Shown here: piece after piece, positions 19,172-26,895 of the stretch
How positions within the stretch are numbered: the first letter of the stretch is position 1
Layout of the letters: each line of letters begins with the position of its first letter
Assembly (NCBI GenBank): GCA_020849765.1
Contig: JADLAY010000028.1
Span: forward strand, 1 to 54,516
Source of the DNA: Anaerolineae bacterium
Lineage (GTDB): Bacteria > Chloroflexota > Anaerolineae > Aggregatilineales > Phototrophicaceae
Length of the DNA stretch: 54,516 nt
Direction of reading: 5' to 3'
Made by a program: the position numbers and the translations under genes
Notes under the pieces: generated by a model
The model's database searches: none
What the model was told of the DNA's origin: nothing
The model's input: the letters and a program-made list of their open reading frames with translations, nothing else

Positions 19172-19364
19172 GGTCGGGGGCCTTTCGAACTACCGATACA
19201 ACTAGAATACGATGGTGATGGGTCAGCCGGTTTCATTCGCTGCTGCGGTGATACGTGTATTGTGGAGCCAGGACAGCTCTTTTGGCGCAGCGCGAAGCAG
19301 GTTCCTATAATCGATCCGTGAGCGGCTAGAGGGAGATCGTTTATGTAATCTCAGGAGGCGGCAT

Positions 19365-19637
19365 ATGATGATCATTGTGAAGCGTGAGCTGAACAACTAT
19401 GACTCTTGGAAGGCGCTGGTGGACGACAATGAGGGCGTCCGGAAGGGCAAAGGTTCCAGAGGCGCCGTTGTATACCGTAGCCTACATAATCCGAACGAAG
19501 TCTATCTCATCTTTGAGTGGGACGATCAGAAATCGTACTTAGATTACTTTGACATGCCAGACGTTCAACAAGCCCTCGCTCGTACAGGAACCACCGAGAT
19601 CATCGAAGTCGGCGAGGTCTTTCACCTCACAAGCTAG
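19365..19637 (+). CDS. Small dimeric alpha/beta-barrel-like protein
   Basis: 90 residues with the layout of ABM/ferredoxin-like dimeric barrels: an N-terminal strand IIVKRELNNYDSWKALV, RGAVVYRSLHNPNEVYLIFEW in the centre and a C-terminal strand EIIEVGEVFHLTS. Members include small monooxygenases and cyclases, but many are uncharacterised; no catalytic residue can be assigned here. AGGAGG at 19351-19356 sets the ATG at 19365. Its codon use is less GC-rich than its neighbours. Confidence 0.7.
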   Translation: MMIIVKRELNNYDSWKALVDDNEGVRKGKGSRGAVVYRSLHNPNEVYLIFEWDDQKSYLDYFDMPDVQQALARTGTTEIIEVGEVFHLTS

Positions 19638-19685
19638 GCTTCGGCGTCTCATTTGGCAGTTCAAGAACAACTGAAGTCAGGTTTT

Positions 19686-19711
19686 GCCGCCGGAACAACC
19701 GTTTCGGCGGC
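19686..19711. terminator. Hairpin between convergent genes
   Basis: GCCGCCG (19686-19692) pairs with CGGCGGC (19705-19711) across a 12-nt loop; TTTT precedes it and CTTGCTT follows. It lies between the ends of the small barrel gene (+) and the MoeB-like gene (-) and may terminate both weakly. Confidence 0.55.
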
Positions 19712-19724
19712 CTTGCTTATTGGC

Positions 19725-21245
19725 TCAATACTGCGGCATTGAGGGATCGATCTCGTCGGCCCAGGCGAGCATCCCCCCGGTCAGATTGAACAGATTGTTG
19801 TCGTAGCCGACCTCGCGCAGGAAGCCGATGGCATGCTGGCTGCGCACGCCGCTGCGGCAGATGAAGACGACATCACCCTCGGTTGGGATGTCCCCCAGCA
19901 CGGTGTCTTCGCGGCGGCTGCGCCCGTTGAGCACATCGTTCTTGGCCGCCTCGATCCGCCCCTTGGGGATGCGCAGCACGCCCGGCAGCACACAAATATC
20001 CCACTCGTGCGGCTCGCGCACGTCGACCGCGACGACGTTCTGCCCGGCATCGTAACGCGCCTTCAGATCGTGGACGTCCATCTCGGTGACGGGCGCGGTC
20101 TCTTTGGCGTGGCCGTTGGGGCTGGCAACGTACAGGCTGTGATCGTGGGCAGGCATGCCGCAGAACTGCTCGTAGTCGATCAATTCGACCTGATCCGCGG
20201 GCAGGCTGCACACCGGGCAGTTAGGATTCTTGCGCACCTTGAGCGTGGTGAAGCTCATCTCCAGCGCGTCGTAGAGCAGCATCTTGCCGATCATCGGCTC
20301 GCCGATGCCGAGGATGAGCTTGATCGCTTCGGTCGCTTGCAGCGTGCCGATGGTGCCGGGCAGGATGCCGAGCACACCGCCTTCTGCGCAGCTCGGCACC
20401 AGGCCGGGCGGCGGGGGCGTCGGGAACATACAGCGATAGCAGGGGCCTTCCTTGGCGTAGAAGACGCTCAACTGGCCCTCGAAGCGGAAGATGCTGCCGT
20501 AGACGTTCGGCTTGCCCAGCTTGACGCAGGCATCGTTGACCAGATAGCGCGTCGGGAAGTTATCGGTGCCGTCGATGATCACGTCGTAGGGTGTCATCAG
20601 TTCGATGGCGTTGTCACTCGTCAGCGGCACGTTGTACTTATCGACGCGCAGGTGCGGGTTGATGTCCTTCATGCGCGTCTCGGCGCTGTCGACCTTGAGC
20701 GCACCGACGCTGCTCTGCCCGTGGATGACCTGGCGCTGGAGATTCGAGTCGTCGACCACGTCGTAATCGACCAGCCCGATGCGCCCGATGCCCGCCGCCG
20801 CCAGGTACAACGCCAACGGGCTGCCGAGGCCGCCGGTGCCGATCAACAGGACGCTGGCGTTCTTGAGCCTGCGCTGGCCGTCGACGCCGACCTCCGGCAT
20901 AATCAGGTGACGGCTGTAGCGGCGGATTTCGTCGTTGGTCAGTTCGCCGACCGGCTCGACCAGCGCCGCGTCATGCCCCCCGGCGATGCTGGGGATGATG
21001 CGCATCTGCGTGTTGGGGTCGATCTCGGTTTCGACGCCATCCAGAAAGCGCATGTCCTCATCGCCGACGAAGACGTTGACGAAATTGCGCAGTGCCTCGG
21101 CGTCGTCGTACAGATGCGGCTTGAGCGCCGGGTGCTGCGTTACCAGGTCGGCCAGCGCGTCGCCGACGGTCTCGCCGCTGACGGTGACGACCGCCTCGTT
21201 GCTGGTGAAGGCGCGCAGCGGGGTCGGGATCTTGATCGTGGGCAT
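19725..21245 (-). CDS. MoaD/CysO-like carrier + MoeB/ThiF E1 + rhodanese fusion
   Basis: 506 residues with three modules. Residues 1-90 form a ubiquitin-like sulfur carrier ending MRIIPSIAGG, the classic MoaD/ThiS/CysO diglycine, but the chain continues (H91). Residues ~100-360 are an E1-like adenylyltransferase with GTGGLGSP as nucleotide loop, DDSNLQRQ as Arg-finger region, the zinc pairs CYRC and CPVC, and LPGTIGTLQATEAIK. Residues ~390-506 are a rhodanese with active-site loop CRSGVRS. Separate CysO, MoeZ and the JAMM peptidase Mec+ form a cysteine-synthesis route in Mycobacterium; here carrier and E1-rhodanese are fused and a JAMM gene lies 17 nt upstream. Role in Moco, thiamine or cysteine sulfur transfer is unresolved. 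Confidence 0.9.
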   Translation of the reverse strand: MPTIKIPTPLRAFTSNEAVVTVSGETVGDALADLVTQHPALKPHLYDDAEALRNFVNVFVGDEDMRFLDGVETEIDPNTQMRIIPSIAGGHDAALVEPVGELTNDEIRRYSRHLIMPEVGVDGQRRLKNASVLLIGTGGLGSPLALYLAAAGIGRIGLVDYDVVDDSNLQRQVIHGQSSVGALKVDSAETRMKDINPHLRVDKYNVPLTSDNAIELMTPYDVIIDGTDNFPTRYLVNDACVKLGKPNVYGSIFRFEGQLSVFYAKEGPCYRCMFPTPPPPGLVPSCAEGGVLGILPGTIGTLQATEAIKLILGIGEPMIGKMLLYDALEMSFTTLKVRKNPNCPVCSLPADQVELIDYEQFCGMPAHDHSLYVASPNGHAKETAPVTEMDVHDLKARYDAGQNVVAVDVREPHEWDICVLPGVLRIPKGRIEAAKNDVLNGRSRREDTVLGDIPTEGDVVFICRSGVRSQHAIGFLREVGYDNNLFNLTGGMLAWADEIDPSMPQY

Positions 21246-21262
21246 GAAGTCTCCTCGGAAAA

Positions 21263-21694
21263 TCAGAACTCACGGAGTAAGACGGGTTCGCTCTCGAATT
21301 GTGAGCGATCAGGTACAAGCCGCCAGCCGCGCATGTCGATCGCACTGCCGCGCATGACCGACGTGATCAGGTAGGCGAAGTTGGGCAGAGCGTGATCGCG
21401 GTCGTAATCCGACGGGAAGGCGGGCGAATCCGGGTGGCTGTGATAGTAGCCGACGAGCGACAGGCCGCGCGCCTCGGCCTCGTCTTCCAGGCGCATCCAG
21501 TCCTGCGGCGTCATCGCGTAACGGTGATACTGCTCTTCGGATGCGAAGACGTTCTCGACCGGGATGACGTCCTCGATGATGACGGTATCATCGCGCAGGC
21601 TGCCGAACAAGAAGCCGCCGCCCTCGTTCGGGTAACTCGCTTGCAGATGGTCGAAGATGCGTGATTGCAGCTTGCGCGGCAGTTCGATGTTCAT
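21263..21694 (-). CDS. JAMM/MPN metallopeptidase (Mec+-like)
   Basis: 143-residue JAB/MPN-domain zinc peptidase. The full JAMM signature is visible: catalytic Glu in YPNEGGGFLFG (E24) and HSHPDSPAFPSDYD giving the H-x-H-x(7)-S-x2-D zinc site. Bacterial members such as Mec+ of M. tuberculosis remove amino acids from the diglycine end of a sulfur carrier. The gene ends 17 nt before the carrier/E1/rhodanese gene on the same strand, so it should be co-transcribed and may act on that carrier. GGGGAGAG upstream of the ATG is the likely ribosome binding site; a terminator-like hairpin sits immediately before it. Confidence 0.9.
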   Translation of the reverse strand: MNIELPRKLQSRIFDHLQASYPNEGGGFLFGSLRDDTVIIEDVIPVENVFASEEQYHRYAMTPQDWMRLEDEAEARGLSLVGYYHSHPDSPAFPSDYDRDHALPNFAYLITSVMRGSAIDMRGWRLVPDRSQFESEPVLLREF

Positions 21695-21880
21695 GCCCGG
21701 CGTCTCTCCCCTTCAACAAAAAAGCCAACCGGGACGGCTGGCTTGGTCTGCGCTAGAGCTTCAGACGAGGCTCAGGCGGCCTCTAGGCGACACGTCCCTG
21801 GCGGATGCGCGAACGACACATGCCCAAACAGCGCATGGGAGCGGCCAAGGAGGTGGGGAAGTGTGTCTCTCGTCGCATGG
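21695..21880 (-). other. Possible structured 5' leader of JAMM-carrier operon
   Basis: On the minus strand TTGCAA (21910-21915) and TACCTT (21887-21892), 17 nt apart, form a weak promoter candidate. The transcript would have a leader of about 185 nt with several potential stems, including ATGCG/CGCAT, CATGC/GCATG and CTAGAG/CTCTAG. It ends in an intrinsic-terminator-like hairpin 25 nt before the start codon. No known riboswitch class could be recognised by eye. Confidence 0.35.
21718..21744 (-). terminator. Intrinsic terminator or attenuator hairpin before JAMM gene
   Basis: On the minus strand AAGCCA-G-CCG pairs with CGG-TTGGCTT around a TCC loop (plus coordinates 21722-21744) and runs directly into a T tract (A run at 21718-21723 on the plus strand). 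It could end the upstream TIR gene message or act as an attenuator, since the ribosome binding site follows immediately. Confidence 0.75.
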
Positions 21881-21944
21881 CGGCACAAGGTAACACGGAT
21901 GCCCGCCGATTGCAACGGGGGTGTTGCAGTATGGCATCGCGGAC

Positions 21945-23876
21945 TCAACCCGTCACGGGGAGACTTTCAACACTCCCGACGAGGTTGACCTGATTCAGCG
22001 GTATCCAGGCGACTTGAACGGGGTTACTCGACAGGAGCTGAACCTGCAGCCAGCTAGACGTACTATCCCGCCCAATGACGCGCAGCTGCTGCCCGATCAC
22101 CACATTGGCGACGATATCATAGCTCGATCCTGGCCCTGTCCACGTGTTGGTCGTCGGGGAGGCGGTGACAAAGGCAAATATCGAAGCGTCGTCAGCTAAA
22201 TTGATGACCTTCAAATCGTCAAGATGAATTTCCGTGTTCGGATTGGTGCCAATCGCCGGCAAGCCCGAAGGAATAGAGCTATTGTCGACCGAAGCCAGAA
22301 AGTGACCATCGACGTAATATTCGATGTGGCTGCCAATCGCCTGAAGTCGCAGCACATACCATCGGCTGGGGTTCACCGCGATTTGCCTGCTGACGACGTT
22401 GCGATAGGTACCGGACACACTGTAATTCAAGCTGAACCAACCGTCAAAGCCAAAGGAGCCGCCGAAACCGTTGTTGCCAATCTGGCGAATCCTCAGGTCT
22501 GCACCACCACCAATGGCTCTGACACGCGCTTCCAGAGCGTAGTCGGGTGACACCGGGCGATAACCCAGGCTGATCGTGCGATATTCATTGGCAGTAAGGT
22601 GGAGGAAATTGTTGCCGTCTTCTTGAACGATGTCTATGGGCATGCGGCTGGGTACCCAACTGGGAAGCTCGCCACCCTCGAAATCCTCTGAATAGAGGAC
22701 ATCTCCAAAGGCCGCAGGAGTCGCGGTCTGTGTTGGGGTTGGCGTATACGTGGCGCTTGGCGTTGGCGTCGCGGTCGACGTTGCAGTCGGAGTATCCGTA
22801 GGCGTTGGTGTGGAAGTGGGGGTAGCCGTCGGTGTCAGCGTTTCTGTTGGCGTCGGCGTGTCCGTCCAGGCGTCCGCTGTGGCCGTCAGGTCGAGCGCTG
22901 CTTGCGTCGCCATCAGCTTGATCGCCTCTTCCGTCTGGAGGGCATAGGCGGCTGCCTGTGTGCCGGTAAGTCGCGCTTCGGCGGTTGCCCGCAGGTCAGG
23001 GGTGAAGGTGGGTGTCCATTGCAGCGCGGTCGCCGTCAGCAGGTCTACGGTCGCGTGCGCATCGGCTTCCGCCGTGCCTGCCTGTTCCGTCAGAATCAGG
23101 AGCATGTTTTGCGCGATGGCCGCTTCCTGCTCTTCCTCGGAGAGTGTGGGAACAGGGGTCAGAGTCGGCGCAGGCGTAGCGCTGGGGGCTTGTGTCGGTG
23201 CGAGGGTGTCTGTCGGGGCGGGCGCGGTGGTCGGCGTCTCGGAGGATTGCTGTGCCACTGGTTCCGTCACGGCTTGCTCGGTCGCCGTCGCGGGTAATGT
23301 GGGCGCACCACTCCCCGCGCCGAAGCCACCACTCAGCGCAATCCACCCAACTCCAGCCAGTCCGATCACAGCTAGCAATGCCACAACCCAAACGAGTACC
23401 GGCACTCGACGCCGGGGTGTTATTCTCGGTAGCTCCGGCTGTGCCGGTATCTCAGTGCTGGTAGTGCTCACACCGGGCAGTGTATTGAGTTGTAGCCCTT
23501 TGCGTCGTAGTTCACCGTGAAGTTGCTTGAATGCCTTCTCGAATGGATGCCGCTCGAAGTCTATGTAATGCAGCCGGTTGAGTTGGAAGTGCACCCGTGT
23601 TTTGCCCAGCAGTACCGGAACGACGGGTTTACCCTCGTCCAGGTAGAACTGCCATTCATCTTCGACATTGCGCGACGCCATCGAGGCAGGCGAAATGATG
23701 ACGATCATCAGATCGCAGGTGTCGAGTCCCTGCTGGATGGCGCTGCTCCAGTTCATGCCGACAGGGATGTCTTCGACGTCGAGCCAGACTTTCGCATCAG
23801 CGTTCGAGAGCGCTTCAGCAAGCTGGCGGGCAAAGGCCTCGTCTGTGCGGCTGTAGCTGATGAAGATTTGTGACAT
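21945..23876 (-). CDS. Membrane TIR-domain protein with extracellular jelly-roll and SH3 domains
   Basis: 643 residues. Residues 1-~135 are a TIR domain (QIFISYSRTDEAFARQLAEA, KVWLDVEDIPVG, IIVISPA-type strand, SRNVEDEW with a Glu at the NADase position, KPVVPVLL). A basic stretch (TPRRR) and one membrane helix (VLVWVVALLAVIGLAGVGWIA) follow. Then comes a long Thr/Pro/Ala-rich stalk with a predicted helical middle (~230-320) and repeated TPTPTxTxTP (~335-395), a LamG/jelly-roll-like domain (~400-560; LYSEDFEGGELPSW, HLDDLKVIN) and a C-terminal bacterial SH3 domain (TGPGSSYDIVANVVIGQQLRVIG). Topology puts TIR inside and the binding modules outside. The ATG at 23876 is used; GTG at 23879 is equivalent. 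Confidence 0.85.
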   Translation of the reverse strand: MSQIFISYSRTDEAFARQLAEALSNADAKVWLDVEDIPVGMNWSSAIQQGLDTCDLMIVIISPASMASRNVEDEWQFYLDEGKPVVPVLLGKTRVHFQLNRLHYIDFERHPFEKAFKQLHGELRRKGLQLNTLPGVSTTSTEIPAQPELPRITPRRRVPVLVWVVALLAVIGLAGVGWIALSGGFGAGSGAPTLPATATEQAVTEPVAQQSSETPTTAPAPTDTLAPTQAPSATPAPTLTPVPTLSEEEQEAAIAQNMLLILTEQAGTAEADAHATVDLLTATALQWTPTFTPDLRATAEARLTGTQAAAYALQTEEAIKLMATQAALDLTATADAWTDTPTPTETLTPTATPTSTPTPTDTPTATSTATPTPSATYTPTPTQTATPAAFGDVLYSEDFEGGELPSWVPSRMPIDIVQEDGNNFLHLTANEYRTISLGYRPVSPDYALEARVRAIGGGADLRIRQIGNNGFGGSFGFDGWFSLNYSVSGTYRNVVSRQIAVNPSRWYVLRLQAIGSHIEYYVDGHFLASVDNSSIPSGLPAIGTNPNTEIHLDDLKVINLADDASIFAFVTASPTTNTWTGPGSSYDIVANVVIGQQLRVIGRDSTSSWLQVQLLSSNPVQVAWIPLNQVNLVGSVESLPVTG

Positions 23877-24030
23877 CACACACTTGATGATGATGCATGC
23901 GCGATGAAAGTAAGTGGATGATTATCTCGCGACGAATGAGGCGGCGCAATCACGAGTCGGCGGGGTCGAAGTCACGAGCGCAGACGGAACTCGTGCTACC
24001 ATCGAGCCAGAGTAGGCCGGGAATTTGGGT

Positions 24031-24351
24031 ATGAGCGTCGCAACACCACAGACAATCGATCTGAGCAAGTACATCGAAGTGCGCGATGGACGCGCGAACG
24101 TGCGCGGGCGTCGGCTGCCGGTCGCCTTCATCGCCGTGGCAGAACATGAGCGCCAGCTTTCGATTGCTGAGCTTGCCTACGACTTCACACTCTCCGAGGA
24201 GCAGGTACTCGCCGCGCTACTTTACTATCGCGAGTTCAAAGACGACATTGACGCTCAGGACGCAGTCGACGCTGCGAAGTCCGAAGAGCTGCACGCCCGA
24301 CCGTCGAACGGTCGAGCTGGTGGATTTGGAAGCCACCTGGAAGGTGGCTGA
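24031..24351 (+). CDS. DUF433 antitoxin-like protein with repeat-derived C-terminus
   Basis: 106 residues. The core (RDGRANVRGRRLPVAFIAVA, then LSIAELAYDFTLSEEQVLAALLYY) is the DUF433/VapB45-like helix-turn-helix domain usually paired with a PIN-like (DUF5615) toxin. No toxin gene follows; instead the last ~20 residues (from SNGRAGGF) are translated from the first two hairpins of a repeat array (24299 onward). The original 3' end and partner were probably lost. The ATG at 24031 is preferred over the TTG at 24025. No strong ribosome binding site is visible. Confidence 0.7.
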   Translation: MSVATPQTIDLSKYIEVRDGRANVRGRRLPVAFIAVAEHERQLSIAELAYDFTLSEEQVLAALLYYREFKDDIDAQDAVDAAKSEELHARPSNGRAGGFGSHLEGG

Positions 24352-24470
24352 ATAGGGATGGCAGGTTGCGGTAGCATAGCCGAAACAGCCCGATTTTATC
24401 GGGCTTACCTGAAGTGCCAGCGCGAGGCTTCGAAGCGAAGCTCCCCGCAGGGTGCCTCGTGCGGTGACCG
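24299..24470. repeat. Tandem hairpin array at end of DUF433 gene
   Basis: Successive short inverted repeats: CGACCGT/ACGGTCG (~24299-24315), AGCCACCT/AGGTGGCT (~24332-24350), AGCCCGAT/ATCGGGCT (24387-24405) and GCTTCG/CGAAGC (~24428-24442). The architecture resembles the 8433-8509 array, with 3-4 nt loops and unrelated stem sequences. The rest of the gap to 24553 shows no gene. Confidence 0.65.
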
Positions 24471-24553
24471 TGGCACATGTCGCCCGTTGCATCTGCTCGC
24501 GTTCCACGCTAGCCTATGCGTCCTGACGACGGCAGAGCCTGTACGAGCGCCAC

Positions 24554-25801
24554 ATGACTCACGATCCGAAAACACACAACGGCACGGCGACCGACGCCGG
24601 GCACCCGACGCGCGGCGCGAGCACGACCGCCGTCCACGGCAAGGACGCGCGGCGTGACGAGCCGTATCACGCGCTGACGACGCCGATCCTGCAATCCGCC
24701 ACCTTCACCTTCCGCGATTCGGACGACGTGGCGGATTACATGGCGCGCAAGTATCGCGGCGATGGCGCGGGCGAGCGCGAGGAATACGGGCGCTATGGCA
24801 ACCCGACCGTCGTCGAGGTCGAGCGCAAGCTGGCGGCGCTCGACGGCGGCGAGGCGGCGGTGCTCTATCCGTCCGGGATGGCGGCGGTCAGCTCGGCGCT
24901 GCTGACGATGCTTTCGCCGGGTGCGCACGTCGTCATCGGCGACGACATCTACCGGCACACCTACGAATTCTGCACGACTTTTCTCAAGCGCTTCGGCGTC
25001 GAGACGACCGTCGTGCCGATGGGCGATTACGACGCGCTCGAAGCGGCTATCATCCCCAGGAAGACGCGCCTGATCGTCTCCGAAAGCCCGACCAATCCCT
25101 ATGGCCGTGTGGTCGATCTCGTCCGGCTGGCGGAGATTGGCAAGCGGCAGCGCGTCCGCACGTTCGTCGACAGCACCTTCGCGACGCCGGTCAACCAGCG
25201 GCCGCTGGAGTTCGGCATCGACTTCGTCATGCACAGCGCGACCAAGTTCCTGGCCGGGCACAATGATCTGCTGGCGGGCGTCGTCATCGGGCGGGCGGAT
25301 CGGATGGCGGCGCTGCGCGAGAGCCGCGGTCTGCTCGGCGGCATTGTCGATCCGGGTGCGGCCTACCTGCTCGACCGCGGGCTGAAGACGCTCGGCGTGC
25401 GCGTTCGGCAGCAGAACGAGTCAGCGCTGGCGCTGGCGCGCTTCCTGGAGGGGCACCCGGCCATCGAACGCGTCTGGTATCCGGGGCTGGAGTCGCACCC
25501 GGAGCACGCCATCGCGCGGGCGCAGATGAGCGGCTTCGGCGGCGTCGTCACCTTCATCGTGCGCGGCGACCGTGCGCGGACGAGCGCCTTCATCGATCGG
25601 CTGCGCATCCCCTACATTGCGCCGAGTCTGGGCGGCGTCGAAAGCCTGATCCAGCAGCCCGCGCTCATGAGCCACTTCGATCTGACGCCGGAGGAGCGGC
25701 TGGCGCAGGGCGTGCCGGATAACCTCGTGCGCTTCTCGACCGGCATCGAGGACACCGCCGATCTGCTGGCCGATTTCGAGCAGGCGCTGGCGGGTGGTTG
25801 A
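24554..25801 (+). CDS. Trans-sulfuration PLP enzyme (cystathionine gamma-synthase/lyase family)
   Basis: 415 residues of Cys/Met-metabolism PLP enzymes (fold type I). Visible are EYGRYGNPTVVEVERKLAAL near residue 77, YPSGMAAVSSALL, SESPTNPYGRVVDL, FVDSTFATPVNQRPLEFGID and the PLP-lysine in HSATKFLAGHNDLLAG (~residue 233). C-terminal RFSTGIEDTADLLADFEQAL is the family end. It could be cystathionine gamma-synthase, cystathionine gamma-lyase, O-acetylhomoserine sulfhydrylase or methionine gamma-lyase; the sequence alone does not decide. It is monocistronic, about 3 kb from the JAMM/carrier genes. Confidence 0.88.
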   Translation: MTHDPKTHNGTATDAGHPTRGASTTAVHGKDARRDEPYHALTTPILQSATFTFRDSDDVADYMARKYRGDGAGEREEYGRYGNPTVVEVERKLAALDGGEAAVLYPSGMAAVSSALLTMLSPGAHVVIGDDIYRHTYEFCTTFLKRFGVETTVVPMGDYDALEAAIIPRKTRLIVSESPTNPYGRVVDLVRLAEIGKRQRVRTFVDSTFATPVNQRPLEFGIDFVMHSATKFLAGHNDLLAGVVIGRADRMAALRESRGLLGGIVDPGAAYLLDRGLKTLGVRVRQQNESALALARFLEGHPAIERVWYPGLESHPEHAIARAQMSGFGGVVTFIVRGDRARTSAFIDRLRIPYIAPSLGGVESLIQQPALMSHFDLTPEERLAQGVPDNLVRFSTGIEDTADLLADFEQALAGG

Positions 25802-25862
25802 GTTCGATCACGACTGTCTGAATTCGCATCGCGAACCACACTCCATCGACGTCCGATTAGCC

Positions 25863-25917
25863 TTGACAGCCGCGCGGGGCAGCACTAGAATAATCGCGCA
25901 TTTAGAGAGTTGTCTAA
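25863..25917 (+). promoter_or_regulatory. Promoter and putative ArsR-type operator
   Basis: TTGACA (25863-25868), a 17-nt spacer and TAGAAT (25886-25891) make a strong promoter. Downstream, over the expected start site, lies the inverted repeat TTAGA-N6-TCTAA (25902-25917), a fitting autoregulatory operator for the ArsR protein encoded 20 nt further on. Confidence 0.8.
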
Positions 25918-25936
25918 TTATCGAAATAAGCGGAAC

Positions 25937-26227
25937 GTGGACAAAGCATTCCAGGCACTCGCCGACCCGACACGCCGCAAAATCCTGCAAATGCTGAATG
26001 AGGGCGACAAGTCTGCGGGTGAGATCGCGGCGGCGTTCAACATGACGGCGCCGAGCGTGTCGCATCACCTGAGCGTGCTGAAGAACGCCGACCTGGTGAC
26101 GACGCGGCGCAGCGGGCAGAGCATCATTTACGCCTTGAACACGACCGTCGTTCAGGAATTCTTGCAGACGTTATTAGAGCTTTTTCGCGTAGGCGAGGAC
26201 GAAGGAGACGTCTACGATGCCCACTAA
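25937..26227 (+). CDS. ArsR-family (SdpR-like) repressor
   Basis: 96 residues from the GTG at 25937, reading (M)DKAFQALADPTRRKILQML, the standard start of SdpR-type autorepressors; an upstream TTG (25910) lies inside the putative operator and is unlikely. The winged-helix core is AGEIAAAFNMTAPSVSHHLS followed by LKNADLVTTRRSGQSIIYAL. No metal-binding Cys motif (ELCVCDL) is present, so it is not an arsenite sensor. It overlaps the SdpI-like gene by 11 nt, so both are translated together, and probably represses its own operon. Confidence 0.88.
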   Translation: MDKAFQALADPTRRKILQMLNEGDKSAGEIAAAFNMTAPSVSHHLSVLKNADLVTTRRSGQSIIYALNTTVVQEFLQTLLELFRVGEDEGDVYDAH

Positions 26228-26873
26228 GCGACTCACGATCGCGGTCGTCGGCCTCATGCTGCTGATCAGCCTGATCCTGTACCCATCGCTGCCCGAACAG
26301 GTGGCGGTGCACTGGTCGATCCAGGGGGCGCCGGATACGTGGATGGACAAAGCGCTGGCAGTCTTGCTGCTGCCCATCATGACGCTGGCCCTGCTGCTGA
26401 TCGGGCGCCTGAGCATGGTGCGGATCGCCTTCGAGCAGCGCTATGGCGAAGCGCGGGAGACGCACCGCTTCATGATCGACGCGATCGTGATCTTCTTCGG
26501 CTTCATCCACGTGCTGATGCTCGTCAGCGCGCTCAACCCGGACGTGCCGATCGCGCGCGTCTACGTGATCGGCATGGGCGGGCTGTGCATGGCGCTCGGC
26601 AACGTGATGGGGCGGCTGCGGCCGAATCCGCTGTTCGGCATCCGCGTGCCGTGGACGCTGAACGACGAAGAGGTCTGGCGGCGCACGCATCGTGTCGGCG
26701 CGCGCTGGATGTTCATCAGCGGGCTGGTGATGATGGTGTCGGCGCTGGCTCTACCGCTCGAATCGATCTTCATCCTGACAATGGGACTGCTGCTCGGCGG
26801 CGCGGCCTGCCTGATCTACGCCTCGCGCGCGCTGTGGCTGGAGCGGCATTCGGAACGTCATCGGGGCGCTTAA
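26217..26873 (+). CDS. SdpI-family membrane protein with DUF1648
   Basis: 218 residues with about six membrane helices. The N-terminal DUF1648 part has LPEQVAVHWSIQGAPDTWMD; the C-terminal SdpI part has LRPNPLFGIRVPWTLNDEEV and WRRTHRVGARWMF, the family signature. SdpI of Bacillus subtilis gives immunity to the SdpC toxin and sequesters SdpR. The gene overlaps the ArsR gene and precedes an ABC exporter pair, so a signalling/immunity role is plausible though not shown. GAAGGAGACG upstream is the ribosome binding site. Confidence 0.88.
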   Translation: MPTKRLTIAVVGLMLLISLILYPSLPEQVAVHWSIQGAPDTWMDKALAVLLLPIMTLALLLIGRLSMVRIAFEQRYGEARETHRFMIDAIVIFFGFIHVLMLVSALNPDVPIARVYVIGMGGLCMALGNVMGRLRPNPLFGIRVPWTLNDEEVWRRTHRVGARWMFISGLVMMVSALALPLESIFILTMGLLLGGAACLIYASRALWLERHSERHRGA

Positions 26874-26895
26874 CTTCGCACATAGGAACAATCCC

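Noticed and set aside
21745..21900. Possible SRP RNA, tRNA or known riboswitch in the leader before the JAMM gene
   Set aside because: GGAGCGGCCAAGG slightly recalls the SRP RNA core, but GGTCAGG and GGAAG elements are missing; no tRNA arms and no T-box, SAM, TPP, cobalamin or Moco consensus could be seen.
22740..22870. Tandem short repeats inside the TIR gene, considered as CRISPR-like or microsatellite
   Set aside because: They encode the Thr/Pro stalk in frame; period is two to six codons without spacers.
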